The notes under the pieces: model-generated | The model's database searches: none | What the model saw: the letters and a program-made list of their open reading frames with translations, nothing else | Told to the model about the DNA's origin: nothing | Shown here: positions 25,799-34,382 of the stretch, piece after piece | Position numbering within the stretch: position 1 is the first letter of the stretch | How the letters are laid out: every line of letters starts with the position of its first letter | Translations under genes and position numbers: made by a program | DNA from: Verrucomicrobiota bacterium | Lineage (GTDB): Bacteria; Verrucomicrobiota; Verrucomicrobiia; Opitutales; UBA953 | Assembly (NCBI GenBank): GCA_015061905.1 | Contig: SUVQ01000003.1 | Location: 1-64,000, forward strand | Length of the DNA: 64,000 nt | Reading direction: 5' to 3'

Positions 25799-27358
25799 AT
25801 GCCGAAGGCAGCGACAGTTTCCGAGAACAACAAGCGTATCGCCAAGAATACGCTGATGCTCTATGTGAAAATGGGCGTGATGATGCTCGTTTCGCTCTAC
25901 ACGTCGCGCGTGGTCTTGCTGACGCTCGGCGTGGACGACTTTGGGATCTACAATGTTGTCGGTGGAGTGGTCGTGCTGTTTTCGTTTTTGAATGCGGCGA
26001 TGTCCTCGGCGACACAGCGCTTTCTGAATTTCGAGCTCGGAAAAAAAGATCTTGTCCAAGTCGGACGTGTGTTCTCTATGTCTCTGACGGTGCACTTCTG
26101 TATCGCGGGGCTTGTTCTTTTTTTAGCGGAAACGGTCGGGCTCTGGTTTTTAAATGCGGAGCTGAACATTCCCGCAGATCGCATGGCGGCGGCCAATTGG
26201 GTTTACCAGTTTTCGGTTGCGACAACTCTTTTGGGGATTCTCCTCGTTCCGTACAATGCGACAATCATTGCTCACGAACGCATGGGCTTCTACGCGTGGA
26301 CGAGCATTGTGAGGGGTCTGCTTCTTTTGGGAATTGTTTATCTGCTTGTTATCGGAAACATTGATAAACTCATCCTCTACGCGGGCTTGGTTTTCGCAGT
26401 TAACGCGTTGATGCAAATTGTCTACATCGCCTATTGCAAACATGCGTTCCCGCAAACGGCGATTTACAAACCGTTTCGCGACAAAAAACTTTTCCGGGAG
26501 CTCATTTCTTTTTCCGGATGGTCGCTTTTCGGCGGTGTGGCGGATATGTGCAATTCCCAGGGCATTAACATGGTGATGAATATTTTCTGCGGCGTTGCCG
26601 TCAACGCTGCCATGGGAATTGCCAATCAGGTGAACGCCGCCGTTTATCAGTTCGTTTCCAATTTCCAAATTGCATTCAATCCTCAACTCGTAAAATCCTA
26701 CGCTTCAAACGAGCGGGAACGTTTTATTTCTCTGATTTTAAGGACATCGAAATTTTCGTTCTTTTTGACCTTCTTTCTTGTTCTGCCGATTTGCTTAAAC
26801 ATCGATTTTATTTTGGAGCTTTGGCTTGGCGACGTTCCCGAATTTACTGCTGAATTTGTCCAACTGACGTTGTTCTACTCTTTGATTAGTTCGATTTCCG
26901 CACCGCTTTGGATGTCTGTTCAAGCCACGGGAGAAATCCGTAATTATCAGCTGATTGTCAGTTTTTTGATCTTGGTAAATTTGCCGTTCGCGTATGTTGC
27001 TTTAAAACTTGGGTTCCCGCCGACATGGGCTTTGGGGATTCGTGTCGCGATGAATTTTTTGACAACGCTTTGGCGGGTTTTCTATTTGCGCGGGAAAATC
27101 GGTTTGCCGGTCGGGAAATTCCTTCGCGGCGTTATTTTCAAAAGCTTTTTCGTCGGAGCTTTGGCAAGCCTGCTTCCTTTGTTTGTTTTTCAAAATATCC
27201 ACAATGCGTGGACTCAGCTCATCGCCTCGGGAACGTGCGCGTGTTTGAGCACGGTGGTGTTTGTTTGGTTTTTCGGATTTGAGAAAAACGAACGGACTTT
27301 CTTTTCAACGTTTTTAGTCGGACGACTTCCTTTTCTTCAAGTTCTAACAAAACGATAA
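25799..27358 (+). CDS. Wzx-type polysaccharide flippase 2
   Basis: 519 residues, about 12-14 transmembrane segments, MOP-superfamily polysaccharide transporter. LYTSRVVLLTLGVDDFGIYN (about 33-52) is the usual N-terminal motif. The leader and first 25 codons are almost the same as in flippase 1, after which similarity drops to that of distant paralogues. Opens block II and is followed 3 bp later by the cytidylyltransferase fusion, so it likely exports the repeat unit carrying that decoration. Confidence 0.9.
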   Translation: MPKAATVSENNKRIAKNTLMLYVKMGVMMLVSLYTSRVVLLTLGVDDFGIYNVVGGVVVLFSFLNAAMSSATQRFLNFELGKKDLVQVGRVFSMSLTVHFCIAGLVLFLAETVGLWFLNAELNIPADRMAAANWVYQFSVATTLLGILLVPYNATIIAHERMGFYAWTSIVRGLLLLGIVYLLVIGNIDKLILYAGLVFAVNALMQIVYIAYCKHAFPQTAIYKPFRDKKLFRELISFSGWSLFGGVADMCNSQGINMVMNIFCGVAVNAAMGIANQVNAAVYQFVSNFQIAFNPQLVKSYASNERERFISLILRTSKFSFFLTFFLVLPICLNIDFILELWLGDVPEFTAEFVQLTLFYSLISSISAPLWMSVQATGEIRNYQLIVSFLILVNLPFAYVALKLGFPPTWALGIRVAMNFLTTLWRVFYLRGKIGLPVGKFLRGVIFKSFFVGALASLLPLFVFQNIHNAWTQLIASGTCACLSTVVFVWFFGFEKNERTFFSTFLVGRLPFLQVLTKR

Positions 27359-27361
27359 ATT

Positions 27362-29167
27362 ATGCAGGCGATAATCTTAGCGGCAGGAATGGGCAAACGC
27401 TTGGGCGAACTGACAAGCGGGAACACAAAATGCATGGTCAAGGTAAACGGGATTCCGTTAATCGATCGGATGCTTTCTCAGCTTTCAAAATTGAATCTTT
27501 CGAAAATCGTTTTAGTCGTCGGATATCAGGCGGAAAACCTGAAAGCACACGTCGGGAACGCAATCGCGGGAACGCCGATTGTTTACGTCGAAAATCCGAT
27601 TTACGACAAGACGAACAATATTTATTCGCTTGCCCTCGCCAAGGATTTCCTCGTTAAGGAAGACACGCTTTTGCTCGAATCTGATCTCATCGTCGAAGAT
27701 GCCGTTCTCAATAAAATTCTCGAAAATCCGTTCCCGAATCTTGCCTTGGTTTCCAAGTATGAAACATGGATGGACGGCACAATGGTGCGCATGAACGATG
27801 ATTGCGACATCGTGAGTTTCATCCCGAAATCTGCATTCAAATATTCGGAAACGGACACCTACTACAAGACGGTAAACATTTACAAATTCAGCGCGGAGTT
27901 TTCCCGCTCGCATTACGTTCCGTTCCTCGAAGCTTACACCAAGGCACTCGGGAACAACGAATACTATGAGCAGGTTCTTCGCGTTATCACGATGCTCGAC
28001 AAAGTTGAGCTCAAGGCGCTTCCGCTCGACGGTGAAAACTGGTATGAAATCGACGACGTGCAGGATTTGGATATCGCCGAAGCGATTTTTGCCGAAAACG
28101 ATCAACGCCTGAAAAAATACTTCTGCCGCTACGGCGGATACTGGCGGTTCCCGCGCTTGCTGGATTTTTGCTATTTGGTAAATCCTTACTTCCCGTCTCC
28201 GCGCATGCGTGATGAATTGCGGGCAAATTTCGACGTGCTTTTGGCGGAATATCCGTCCGGCATGGGCGTGAATTCCCTGCTCGCAGGGAAATATTTCGGC
28301 GTTCGCCAAAGTTCAATCGTCGTCGGCAACGGCGCGGCGGAACTCATTAAGAGTCTCATGGAATCGTTCCCGGGAAAACTCGGCGTAACGTTCCCGACCT
28401 TTGAAGAATATCCGAATCGCCGCGAGAAATCAGAGGTGGAAGTTTTTGTTCCCGCCAATCCTGATTTTTCCTACTCGGCGGAAGATTTAAAAAACTTTTT
28501 TGCCGACAAAGGCATTTCTGCGCTTTTGCTCGTTAATCCGGACAATCCGTCGGGAAATTTTATTTCAAAAAGCGAAATCCTCGACCTTGCCGACTGGGCT
28601 CGGGAACGCAAAATCCGCCTCGTCGTCGATGAGTCTTTTGTCGATTTCGCAATCGGCGACGACAATACCTTGCTACGAAACGATATTCTCGACGCATTCC
28701 CGGAACTCATCGTCATGAAATCTATTTCGAAATCCTACGGCGTTCCCGGACTGCGTTTGGGTGTCTTGGCATCGTCTGACGAAGCGTTGATTTCTCGCAT
28801 GAAGAAAGATGTCGCTATATGGAATATCAATTCGTTTGCCGAGTTTTACATGCAGATTTTCGGAAAATACGAAGGAGACTATCGCAAGGCTTGCAAAAAG
28901 TTTATCTCCGAGCGGGAACGTTTTCAAAAACGGCTTTCAGAAATTCCGTTCCTGCGCGTAATCCCGTCGCAGGCGAATTATTTCCTTTGCGAAATTACGG
29001 AAAGATTTACGGCGGGAGAGTTGACGGCAAAGCTTTTAAACGAGGCGGACATTCTCATCAAAGATTGCTCAACGAAAGCGGCTTTTGACGGGAAAAACTA
29101 CATTCGCCTTGCCGTTCGCGATACCGCAGATAACGACAAACTCGTCGACACCTTGAAAGGGTTTTAA
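27362..29167 (+). CDS. Nucleotidyltransferase::class I aminotransferase fusion
   Basis: 601 residues. Domain 1 (about 1-240) is a sugar-phosphate/LicC-like nucleotidyltransferase: LAAGMGKRL (6-14) with conserved Lys23, ESDLIVED as metal-binding region, and EIDDVQDLDIAEAI near its end. Domain 2 (about 250-601) is a fold-type I PLP enzyme of the HisC/CobD group: NPDNPSGNF, DESFVDF, and SISKSYGVPGLRLG with PLP-binding Lys457. CobD-like enzymes can be aminotransferases or phosphoamino-acid decarboxylases, so the fusion may make and activate a phospho-amine or phospho-amino acid as its CDP form. It resembles PntC-type fusions in plan, but PntC has a class V transaminase. LicD at 31229 is the probable user of the product. 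Confidence 0.85.
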   Translation: MQAIILAAGMGKRLGELTSGNTKCMVKVNGIPLIDRMLSQLSKLNLSKIVLVVGYQAENLKAHVGNAIAGTPIVYVENPIYDKTNNIYSLALAKDFLVKEDTLLLESDLIVEDAVLNKILENPFPNLALVSKYETWMDGTMVRMNDDCDIVSFIPKSAFKYSETDTYYKTVNIYKFSAEFSRSHYVPFLEAYTKALGNNEYYEQVLRVITMLDKVELKALPLDGENWYEIDDVQDLDIAEAIFAENDQRLKKYFCRYGGYWRFPRLLDFCYLVNPYFPSPRMRDELRANFDVLLAEYPSGMGVNSLLAGKYFGVRQSSIVVGNGAAELIKSLMESFPGKLGVTFPTFEEYPNRREKSEVEVFVPANPDFSYSAEDLKNFFADKGISALLLVNPDNPSGNFISKSEILDLADWARERKIRLVVDESFVDFAIGDDNTLLRNDILDAFPELIVMKSISKSYGVPGLRLGVLASSDEALISRMKKDVAIWNINSFAEFYMQIFGKYEGDYRKACKKFISERERFQKRLSEIPFLRVIPSQANYFLCEITERFTAGELTAKLLNEADILIKDCSTKAAFDGKNYIRLAVRDTADNDKLVDTLKGF

Positions 29168-29170
29168 ACA

Positions 29171-30214
29171 ATGGAAATTCCCGGAAAAACACTCTGTATT
29201 TGCGGTGGAGGTTCGCTCGGTCATGTAATCGCGGGAACGGCGGCGGCGCGCGGATTCTGCGTGAACTTGCTTTCCGGACGGGCAGAACAATGGCACGACG
29301 AAATTACGATTCATGCCTGCGACGGAAAAGTTTTTTCCGGAAATCTTTCCAAAAAATCTGCCTCGGCAAGCGACGTTATTCCGGACGCGGATTTCGTTCT
29401 ACTCTGCGTTCCCGGGTATTTGATTCGTGAGACGCTTGAAAAAGTGGCACCCCATCTTCACACGGGAACGCCTGTCGGTTCCGTCGTTTCGAGTTCCGGA
29501 TTTTTCTTTGCGGCGCAAGAAGTTTTGCCTGCGGGAACGCCGCTTTTCGGATTCCAGCGTGTTCCCTATATCGCACGTGTGTCCGAATACGGGAAATCGG
29601 CGGATTTGCTTGGATATAAGAACGAAATTCGTTTGGCGACAAAAGATTTTCCGTCTGCCGACAGCCAAGAAGCATTTCGCCAAAAAATTGAAAAACTTTT
29701 GGATACGCCGACTGCGCTTCTTAAATCATTTTGGGATGCGGCTCTTACAAACTCTAATCCGCTTCTTCATCCGTGCCGCCTTTACGGCATGTGGAACGAT
29801 TGGGACGGAAAAACACCTTACGCGCAGCACACACTTTTTTACGAAGATTGGGATGATTTCTCATCGGAAATTCTTATCGCTGCAGACGAAGAATTTTTTG
29901 CGCTTTTGAAAAAACTTCCCGTAACGCCGGGCGCAATTCCGCGTCTGCCGGATTACTACGAATGCGGGAACGCATCGGAGCTGACACGTAAGCTGAAAAG
30001 CATTCCCGCTTTCCGGAAAATTCGCGCGCCGATGCTTGCTGTTCCCGGCGGATTTATCCCCGACGTGAAGAACCGCTACTTTACCGAAGACATTCCCTAC
30101 GGAATGAAAATTATCAAACAACTTGCACAACAAAATAACGTGGAAACACCGACGATAAATAGAGTGCTTAATTGGGGGCTTCAATTTTTTCCCCCCCCCC
30201 CATTTCGAAAATAA
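29171..30214 (+). CDS. Octopine/nopaline (opine) dehydrogenase-like protein
   Basis: 347 residues. Rossmann start LCICGGGSLGHVIAG (8-22) with GxGxxG-like motif, and a C-terminal NAD/NADP octopine dehydrogenase domain with LLHPCRLYGMW and the substrate-site GAIPRLPDYYE region. Opine dehydrogenases reductively condense a 2-oxo acid with an amino-acid amine. It ends in a C11 tract (30191-30201) just before the stop. One extra C would extend the protein by about 28 residues to a stop that overlaps the ATG of the next gene (ATGA), so the present form may be a phase variant. Follows the fusion gene after 3 bp. Confidence 0.82.
   Translation: MEIPGKTLCICGGGSLGHVIAGTAAARGFCVNLLSGRAEQWHDEITIHACDGKVFSGNLSKKSASASDVIPDADFVLLCVPGYLIRETLEKVAPHLHTGTPVGSVVSSSGFFFAAQEVLPAGTPLFGFQRVPYIARVSEYGKSADLLGYKNEIRLATKDFPSADSQEAFRQKIEKLLDTPTALLKSFWDAALTNSNPLLHPCRLYGMWNDWDGKTPYAQHTLFYEDWDDFSSEILIAADEEFFALLKKLPVTPGAIPRLPDYYECGNASELTRKLKSIPAFRKIRAPMLAVPGGFIPDVKNRYFTEDIPYGMKIIKQLAQQNNVETPTINRVLNWGLQFFPPPPFRK
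30191..30201 (+). repeat. Poly-C tract, 11 nt, at the end of the opine dehydrogenase gene
   Basis: Eleven C encoding PPPP, four codons before the stop. C12 (or C9) reads on without stops to TGA at 30295-30297, overlapping the next start codon; C10 ends two codons later than now. Confidence 0.92.
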
Positions 30215-30293
30215 AAAGTAATGCGATACGGCTATTTGCAGTTCATAGGCTTTACCGCGACGCGTCCTTTACGCTTGAGGAAAGGAGCGCGGC

Positions 30294-31232
30294 ATGAAGC
30301 TTATCGATTTTTCGGAAATAGCGGCGTTAAAAATTTCGCCGAAGGATTGTTTCGCGTGGGTGAAAGATGCGTTTTTGATCAAGCCGAAATCGCTTCTGCC
30401 GCCGAAAATCAGCACCAAGCAGGAGGGGAATGTTTTCTTTAATACAATGCCGTGTCTGATTCCGCAGATTGAACGCTTCGGCGTGAAAGAAGTTTCCCGC
30501 TTCCCGAATCGCGTTCCCGCACTGAAAAGCGATTTGATGCTTTATGATGCCAAGAGCGGAGAGCTTCTGTCCGTTATGGACGCGACTTGGATTACCGCGA
30601 TGCGCACCGGCGCCGTTGCGGCTCTTGCCGTTAAGACATTTCGCAGAAAAGACGCGAAAATTTACTCGTTTGTCGGCTTAGGAAATACGGCTCGGGCAAC
30701 GTTACTTTGCTTGCTTGAAAATACGGATACGCAAGAAAGACAGACGATTCGCCTTCTAAAATACAAAGGGCAGGAAAAACTTTTCGCAGAACGATTTTCA
30801 GGCTACGGGAACGTGTGTTTCGAATTTGTCGATTCGATGCGGGAGCTGATTGTCGGTGCGGATGTCGTTGTTTCTTGCGTGACGGCGTTCGATTCTCCCG
30901 TCGCTAAGGACGAATGGTTTAAGGAAGGCGTGCTCGTCGTTCCCGTGCATACGAGAGGATTTCAAAACTGCGATTTGTTTTTTGACAAAGTTTTTGCCGA
31001 CGATCGCGGGCATGTGGAAGGTTTTAAGTATTTTTCAAAATTTAAACAATTCGGAGAGCTTTCGGACGTGCTTCTCGGAAAAATTCCCGGCCGCGAATCC
31101 GAACGGGAACGTATCTTGGCTTACAACATAGGTATCGCTCTCCATGACGTTTATTTCGCGTCAAAAATCTACGAGCGTTCCCGCGCAGAAGAACACAATT
31201 TAATCACAAAACAGGAAAAATTTTGGGTATGA
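30294..31232 (+). CDS. Ornithine cyclodeaminase/mu-crystallin family protein
   Basis: 312 residues. Family features: KEVSRFPNRVPALKSDLMLYD (about 65-85, in parts), SVMDATWITAMRTGA (93-107), NAD-binding FVGLGNTARA (126-135), and DVVVSCVTAFDSPV. Members deaminate and cyclise ornithine or act as opine- or imino-acid reductases (for example SbnB). Adjacent to the opine dehydrogenase-like gene, a role in making an unusual amino acid or opine is likely. Shine-Dalgarno GAAAGGAG upstream. Its stop overlaps the LicD start (ATGA). Confidence 0.87.
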   Translation: MKLIDFSEIAALKISPKDCFAWVKDAFLIKPKSLLPPKISTKQEGNVFFNTMPCLIPQIERFGVKEVSRFPNRVPALKSDLMLYDAKSGELLSVMDATWITAMRTGAVAALAVKTFRRKDAKIYSFVGLGNTARATLLCLLENTDTQERQTIRLLKYKGQEKLFAERFSGYGNVCFEFVDSMRELIVGADVVVSCVTAFDSPVAKDEWFKEGVLVVPVHTRGFQNCDLFFDKVFADDRGHVEGFKYFSKFKQFGELSDVLLGKIPGRESERERILAYNIGIALHDVYFASKIYERSRAEEHNLITKQEKFWV

Positions 31233-32047
31233 GAGAAATAACACACGAAGAACTGAAACAAATTCAGCTCGGAATCTTGGACAAAGTTCACGATTTCTGC
31301 GAAAAAAACGGAATTACCTATTTCCTTTCGAGCGGAACTCTTATCGGTGCCGTGCGTCATAAGGGCTACATCCCTTGGGACGACGATCTCGACCTCTACA
31401 TGCCGCGCTCCGATTACGATAAATTCATCAAACTGTTTTCCGCCAACTCCCCGGAACACACAAAACTCCTCTCCCTCGAAACCGATAAAAAGTACTATTA
31501 TGCGTTTGCAAAGGTTATAGATCTTCGAACGGAAATGATAGAGCCGTCCTTGCCCGAAAAAATAGGAGTTTTCATTGATATATTCCCGTTGGAGAATGTT
31601 CCGTCTGGGAATTTTGCATGTTTGGTGTGGTATTGGATATGCTTGTTCCTCATTCAAGCACAAGCAAGTGTGTGCCTTTCTCAAACACGGAACTGGATAT
31701 GGCTTGTCAGATCTCGAACCTCACTAACGACTATGATAAAAGCTGTTCTATTTCCATTCTTGTGGCTATTCCCGATAGATTTGTTTGGTAAGCTGTATGG
31801 GATTTTTGTGAGGTTAATTCCACCTAGCACATATGTCTACAATATGAGTGCAGGAATAGGAATACACGGGCGTTTTCGCAACTCTGTCGTTGAGCGTTCG
31901 GTCGATATTGAATTTGAGGGAAAACTCTATAAGACAATGCATGGCTTTCGAGAGTATCTTTATGTGACTTATGGCGATTTTTCTGTATTGCCCCCACCGG
32001 AGAAAAGAGTGTTTGGGCATGGCTTTCCTGCGTGGTGGAAGAGCTAG
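31229..32047 (+). CDS. LicD family phosphotransferase
   Basis: 272 residues from the ATG at 31229 overlapping the previous stop. LicD signature: YFLSSGTLIGAVRHKGYIPW (31-50) and WDDDLDLYM with D51, D52, D53 and D55. LicD enzymes move phosphocholine or a similar phospho-group from a CDP carrier to a sugar on the cell surface polymer. The CDP-carrier is probably made by the fusion enzyme at 27362, as in LicC/LicD pairs. A hydrophobic segment follows at about 130-150. AT-rich downstream half. Last gene of the presumed decoration module. Confidence 0.9.
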   Translation: MREITHEELKQIQLGILDKVHDFCEKNGITYFLSSGTLIGAVRHKGYIPWDDDLDLYMPRSDYDKFIKLFSANSPEHTKLLSLETDKKYYYAFAKVIDLRTEMIEPSLPEKIGVFIDIFPLENVPSGNFACLVWYWICLFLIQAQASVCLSQTRNWIWLVRSRTSLTTMIKAVLFPFLWLFPIDLFGKLYGIFVRLIPPSTYVYNMSAGIGIHGRFRNSVVERSVDIEFEGKLYKTMHGFREYLYVTYGDFSVLPPPEKRVFGHGFPAWWKS

Positions 32048-32087
32048 TGCTGTATCTAATAAGGAGCTTTCTTAAGAGCCATTCTTA

Positions 32088-32096
32088 CCCCCCCCC
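32088..32096 (+). repeat. Poly-C tract, 9 nt, intergenic
   Basis: Nine C between the LicD stop and the glycosyltransferase at 32138. It is 41 nt upstream of that start, so its length could affect a promoter or leader but not a reading frame. Confidence 0.85.
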
Positions 32097-32137
32097 GCGA
32101 ATGCTTTAATTAAAAATTTTTAGGAGGTTGATAATCT

Positions 32138-33256
32138 ATGAAAATAACTTTCGTTTCTAATTTTTTGAATCATCACCAAACGCCGGTGGCGGACGAGCTT
32201 TATCGGAGATTGGGAGATGGGTATCGCTTTATTTCGACGACGGAGACGCCAGAATCTTTTTTGAAGAGCGGGTATCCGGATTGTCGGGCGTTCCCGTATA
32301 ATATTTTGGCTTACGAAAGTGAGGAGAAGCGGGGGGAGGCGCAGCGATTTGTCGATGAGGCGGATGCGGTGATTATCGGCTCTGCGCCGTATTCTTGGGT
32401 GGAAAAGCGCGTGGAGGCAGGGAAGCAGACGTTCATTTATTCGGAGCGATGGTTTAAGCGCGTGCCGAGAAATTATTTTTCGCCGGGTTTGTGGAAATCC
32501 CTGTTCAAATATCACTTCCGGTGGAGCAGAAAGCCGAACGTTTCGGTGCTTTGTGCGAGTGCGTTTTTGCCGAAGGATTTGGATTTGCTTGGGCTTTATA
32601 AAGGGCGGCGCTACAAATGGGGATATTTTACGGAGTGCCCGAAATTGGATATTTCGGAGATTATCGCAAAGCGAAATCGGGAGCGCATCGATATATTTTG
32701 GTGTGCCCGGTTTATTGGCTGGAAGCGTTGGGATTTGCCGATTCTTTTGGCAGGACATTTAAAACGCGCCGGATACAAATTTCGTCTCCGCATGGCGGGA
32801 ACGGGCGCAGATTGGGAAAAGGCAAAGCGATTGGTAGAGAGACAAGGTGTGGGCGATTGTGTGAAGTTGATAGGAACCCTTCCCAATGCGGAGATTCTGG
32901 AGAAAATGCGGGAAAGCAGTGTTTTTCTTTTTACCTCGAATCGCCAGGAAGGGTGGGGAGCCGTGCTTAATGAAGCAATGGGGAGCGGGTGTGCCTGCGT
33001 CGTCGGAAACGAGATAGGTTCTGCTCCGTATCTTATCAAAGACGGCGAAAACGGTTTTCTGTTTAAGTCTTGCAACTTGGAGGACTTAAAGAAAAAGGTT
33101 CGTCTTCTGCTGGATGATGTTGCGTTGCGGGAACGCATTTCTGTCGCGGCTTACAGGACAATGCAGAATGAGTGGAGTCCTAGGAATGTCGCTTCTCAAT
33201 TTCTTTCATTAAATGAGAATTTAACTCCAAAGAACGGTGTTTGTTCTAAATCTTAA
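32138..33256 (+). CDS. GT4-type glycosyltransferase
   Basis: 372 residues, start preceded by TTAGGAGG. GT-B fold: MKITFVSNFLNHHQTPVADE (acceptor loop), FWCARFIGWKRWDLPILLAG (about 188-207), MAGTGADWEKAKRL, LFTSNRQEGWGAVLNEAMGSG with E-x7-E (about 268-288). Probably adds a block II sugar. It lies between the LicD module and the EpsG-type polymerase (10-bp gap). Confidence 0.87.
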   Translation: MKITFVSNFLNHHQTPVADELYRRLGDGYRFISTTETPESFLKSGYPDCRAFPYNILAYESEEKRGEAQRFVDEADAVIIGSAPYSWVEKRVEAGKQTFIYSERWFKRVPRNYFSPGLWKSLFKYHFRWSRKPNVSVLCASAFLPKDLDLLGLYKGRRYKWGYFTECPKLDISEIIAKRNRERIDIFWCARFIGWKRWDLPILLAGHLKRAGYKFRLRMAGTGADWEKAKRLVERQGVGDCVKLIGTLPNAEILEKMRESSVFLFTSNRQEGWGAVLNEAMGSGCACVVGNEIGSAPYLIKDGENGFLFKSCNLEDLKKKVRLLLDDVALRERISVAAYRTMQNEWSPRNVASQFLSLNENLTPKNGVCSKS

Positions 33257-33266
33257 AAGATAAAAT

Positions 33267-34367
33267 ATGGTTCAAATAGTCCTTATCTTAATTGCATGTT
33301 TATCGGTATTTGTTTTTCCGAGCTCTTTTTCGGAGGGGAAGAAGCGCGCGTGTGTGATAGCATTGGTGATGTTTCTTTGTTTTTTGATAGGAGGATTGCG
33401 TCACGAAGCAGTTGGCGCGGACACTATTTCTTACAGGTTTTGGTTTGAGCGAGTTGAGTTGCAGTCTTGGGGGGAAATTTTTTCGGGGCTGTTTACTTCA
33501 TGGGGTGCGGAGGACAGAGTTCGAGATCCGCTTTATGCGCTTTATACAAAGACATTCCAAATTTTTTCGACGAACTATCGGGCATTTATGTTTTTTGTTT
33601 TGGGATGCTTTTATTTGCCGTTTGCGCGGTGGCTTTATAAATACGTTTTGAGTTTCGACGGTTTAATTCTTGCATTCGTATTTTTCTTAACGATGTTTTT
33701 TCCGTTTGTGATGACGGGATACCGCCAAACGTTGGCACTTGCAGTATGTTTGGTCGCGTATGATTTTATTGTAAAGAGGAAGCTTGGTTGGTTCTTATTG
33801 TTCATGGCGGTTGCTGTGTTGTTTCATAAGAGTGCGGCGGTATTCTTGCCTTTTTATTTTCTTTCGAGGATAAAGCAAACATCGCTCGTTTTGTGGGTTG
33901 CTTTATTGGCATTTCCCATAGTTTTTTACTTTAGGACTCAGTTTGCGGTTTTTCTTGCAGGAATCGCAGCCGACGAAAATTATATGAATTATGCGCTGGG
34001 AGAAGGGGAACTTGGGGCTCCGGTGAATTTTACTTTGCTATTTTTAGTAGTAGCACTTTTTTCTGCAATAATGTCTTCTCCGACGTGTCGGAGCCTGCCG
34101 GACTCGCGACCCTATTTTGTTGCGGTTGCATTGGCTCTCTTATTTTTACCGTTGCCGTGGCTTAATCCTGTGCTCATGCGTGTGGTCATGTATTATGCCG
34201 TATTTTTGCATCTATGCCTTCCGGCAATTGGTCAATCATGGGAACGAAGAGCTTCCGGAATGGGGCGAACGATGGTGCTTGTTTCTGTCGTTACCGTGAT
34301 TGCTTTTACATTTCTTCGAGGAGGAGCGTTTTTCTTCATGTGGGAGCATGTTCCCGGACACTACTAA
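33267..34367 (+). CDS. EpsG-type polysaccharide polymerase
   Basis: 366 residues, about ten transmembrane helices. The loop GGLRHEAVGADTISYRFWF (about 47-65) corresponds to the 'R..vGtDt..Y' signature of EpsG family proteins, which act as Wzy-like polymerases. It would join block II repeat units exported by flippase 2. AT-rich, without octamers, so probably imported. Confidence 0.85.
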   Translation: MVQIVLILIACLSVFVFPSSFSEGKKRACVIALVMFLCFLIGGLRHEAVGADTISYRFWFERVELQSWGEIFSGLFTSWGAEDRVRDPLYALYTKTFQIFSTNYRAFMFFVLGCFYLPFARWLYKYVLSFDGLILAFVFFLTMFFPFVMTGYRQTLALAVCLVAYDFIVKRKLGWFLLFMAVAVLFHKSAAVFLPFYFLSRIKQTSLVLWVALLAFPIVFYFRTQFAVFLAGIAADENYMNYALGEGELGAPVNFTLLFLVVALFSAIMSSPTCRSLPDSRPYFVAVALALLFLPLPWLNPVLMRVVMYYAVFLHLCLPAIGQSWERRASGMGRTMVLVSVVTVIAFTFLRGGAFFFMWEHVPGHY

Positions 34368-34382
34368 GCGAAAGGTTGTACT

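Noticed and set aside
27512-28309. A 265-codon minus-strand open frame
   Set aside because: Reverse frame of the nucleotidyltransferase domain of the fusion gene; no features of its own.
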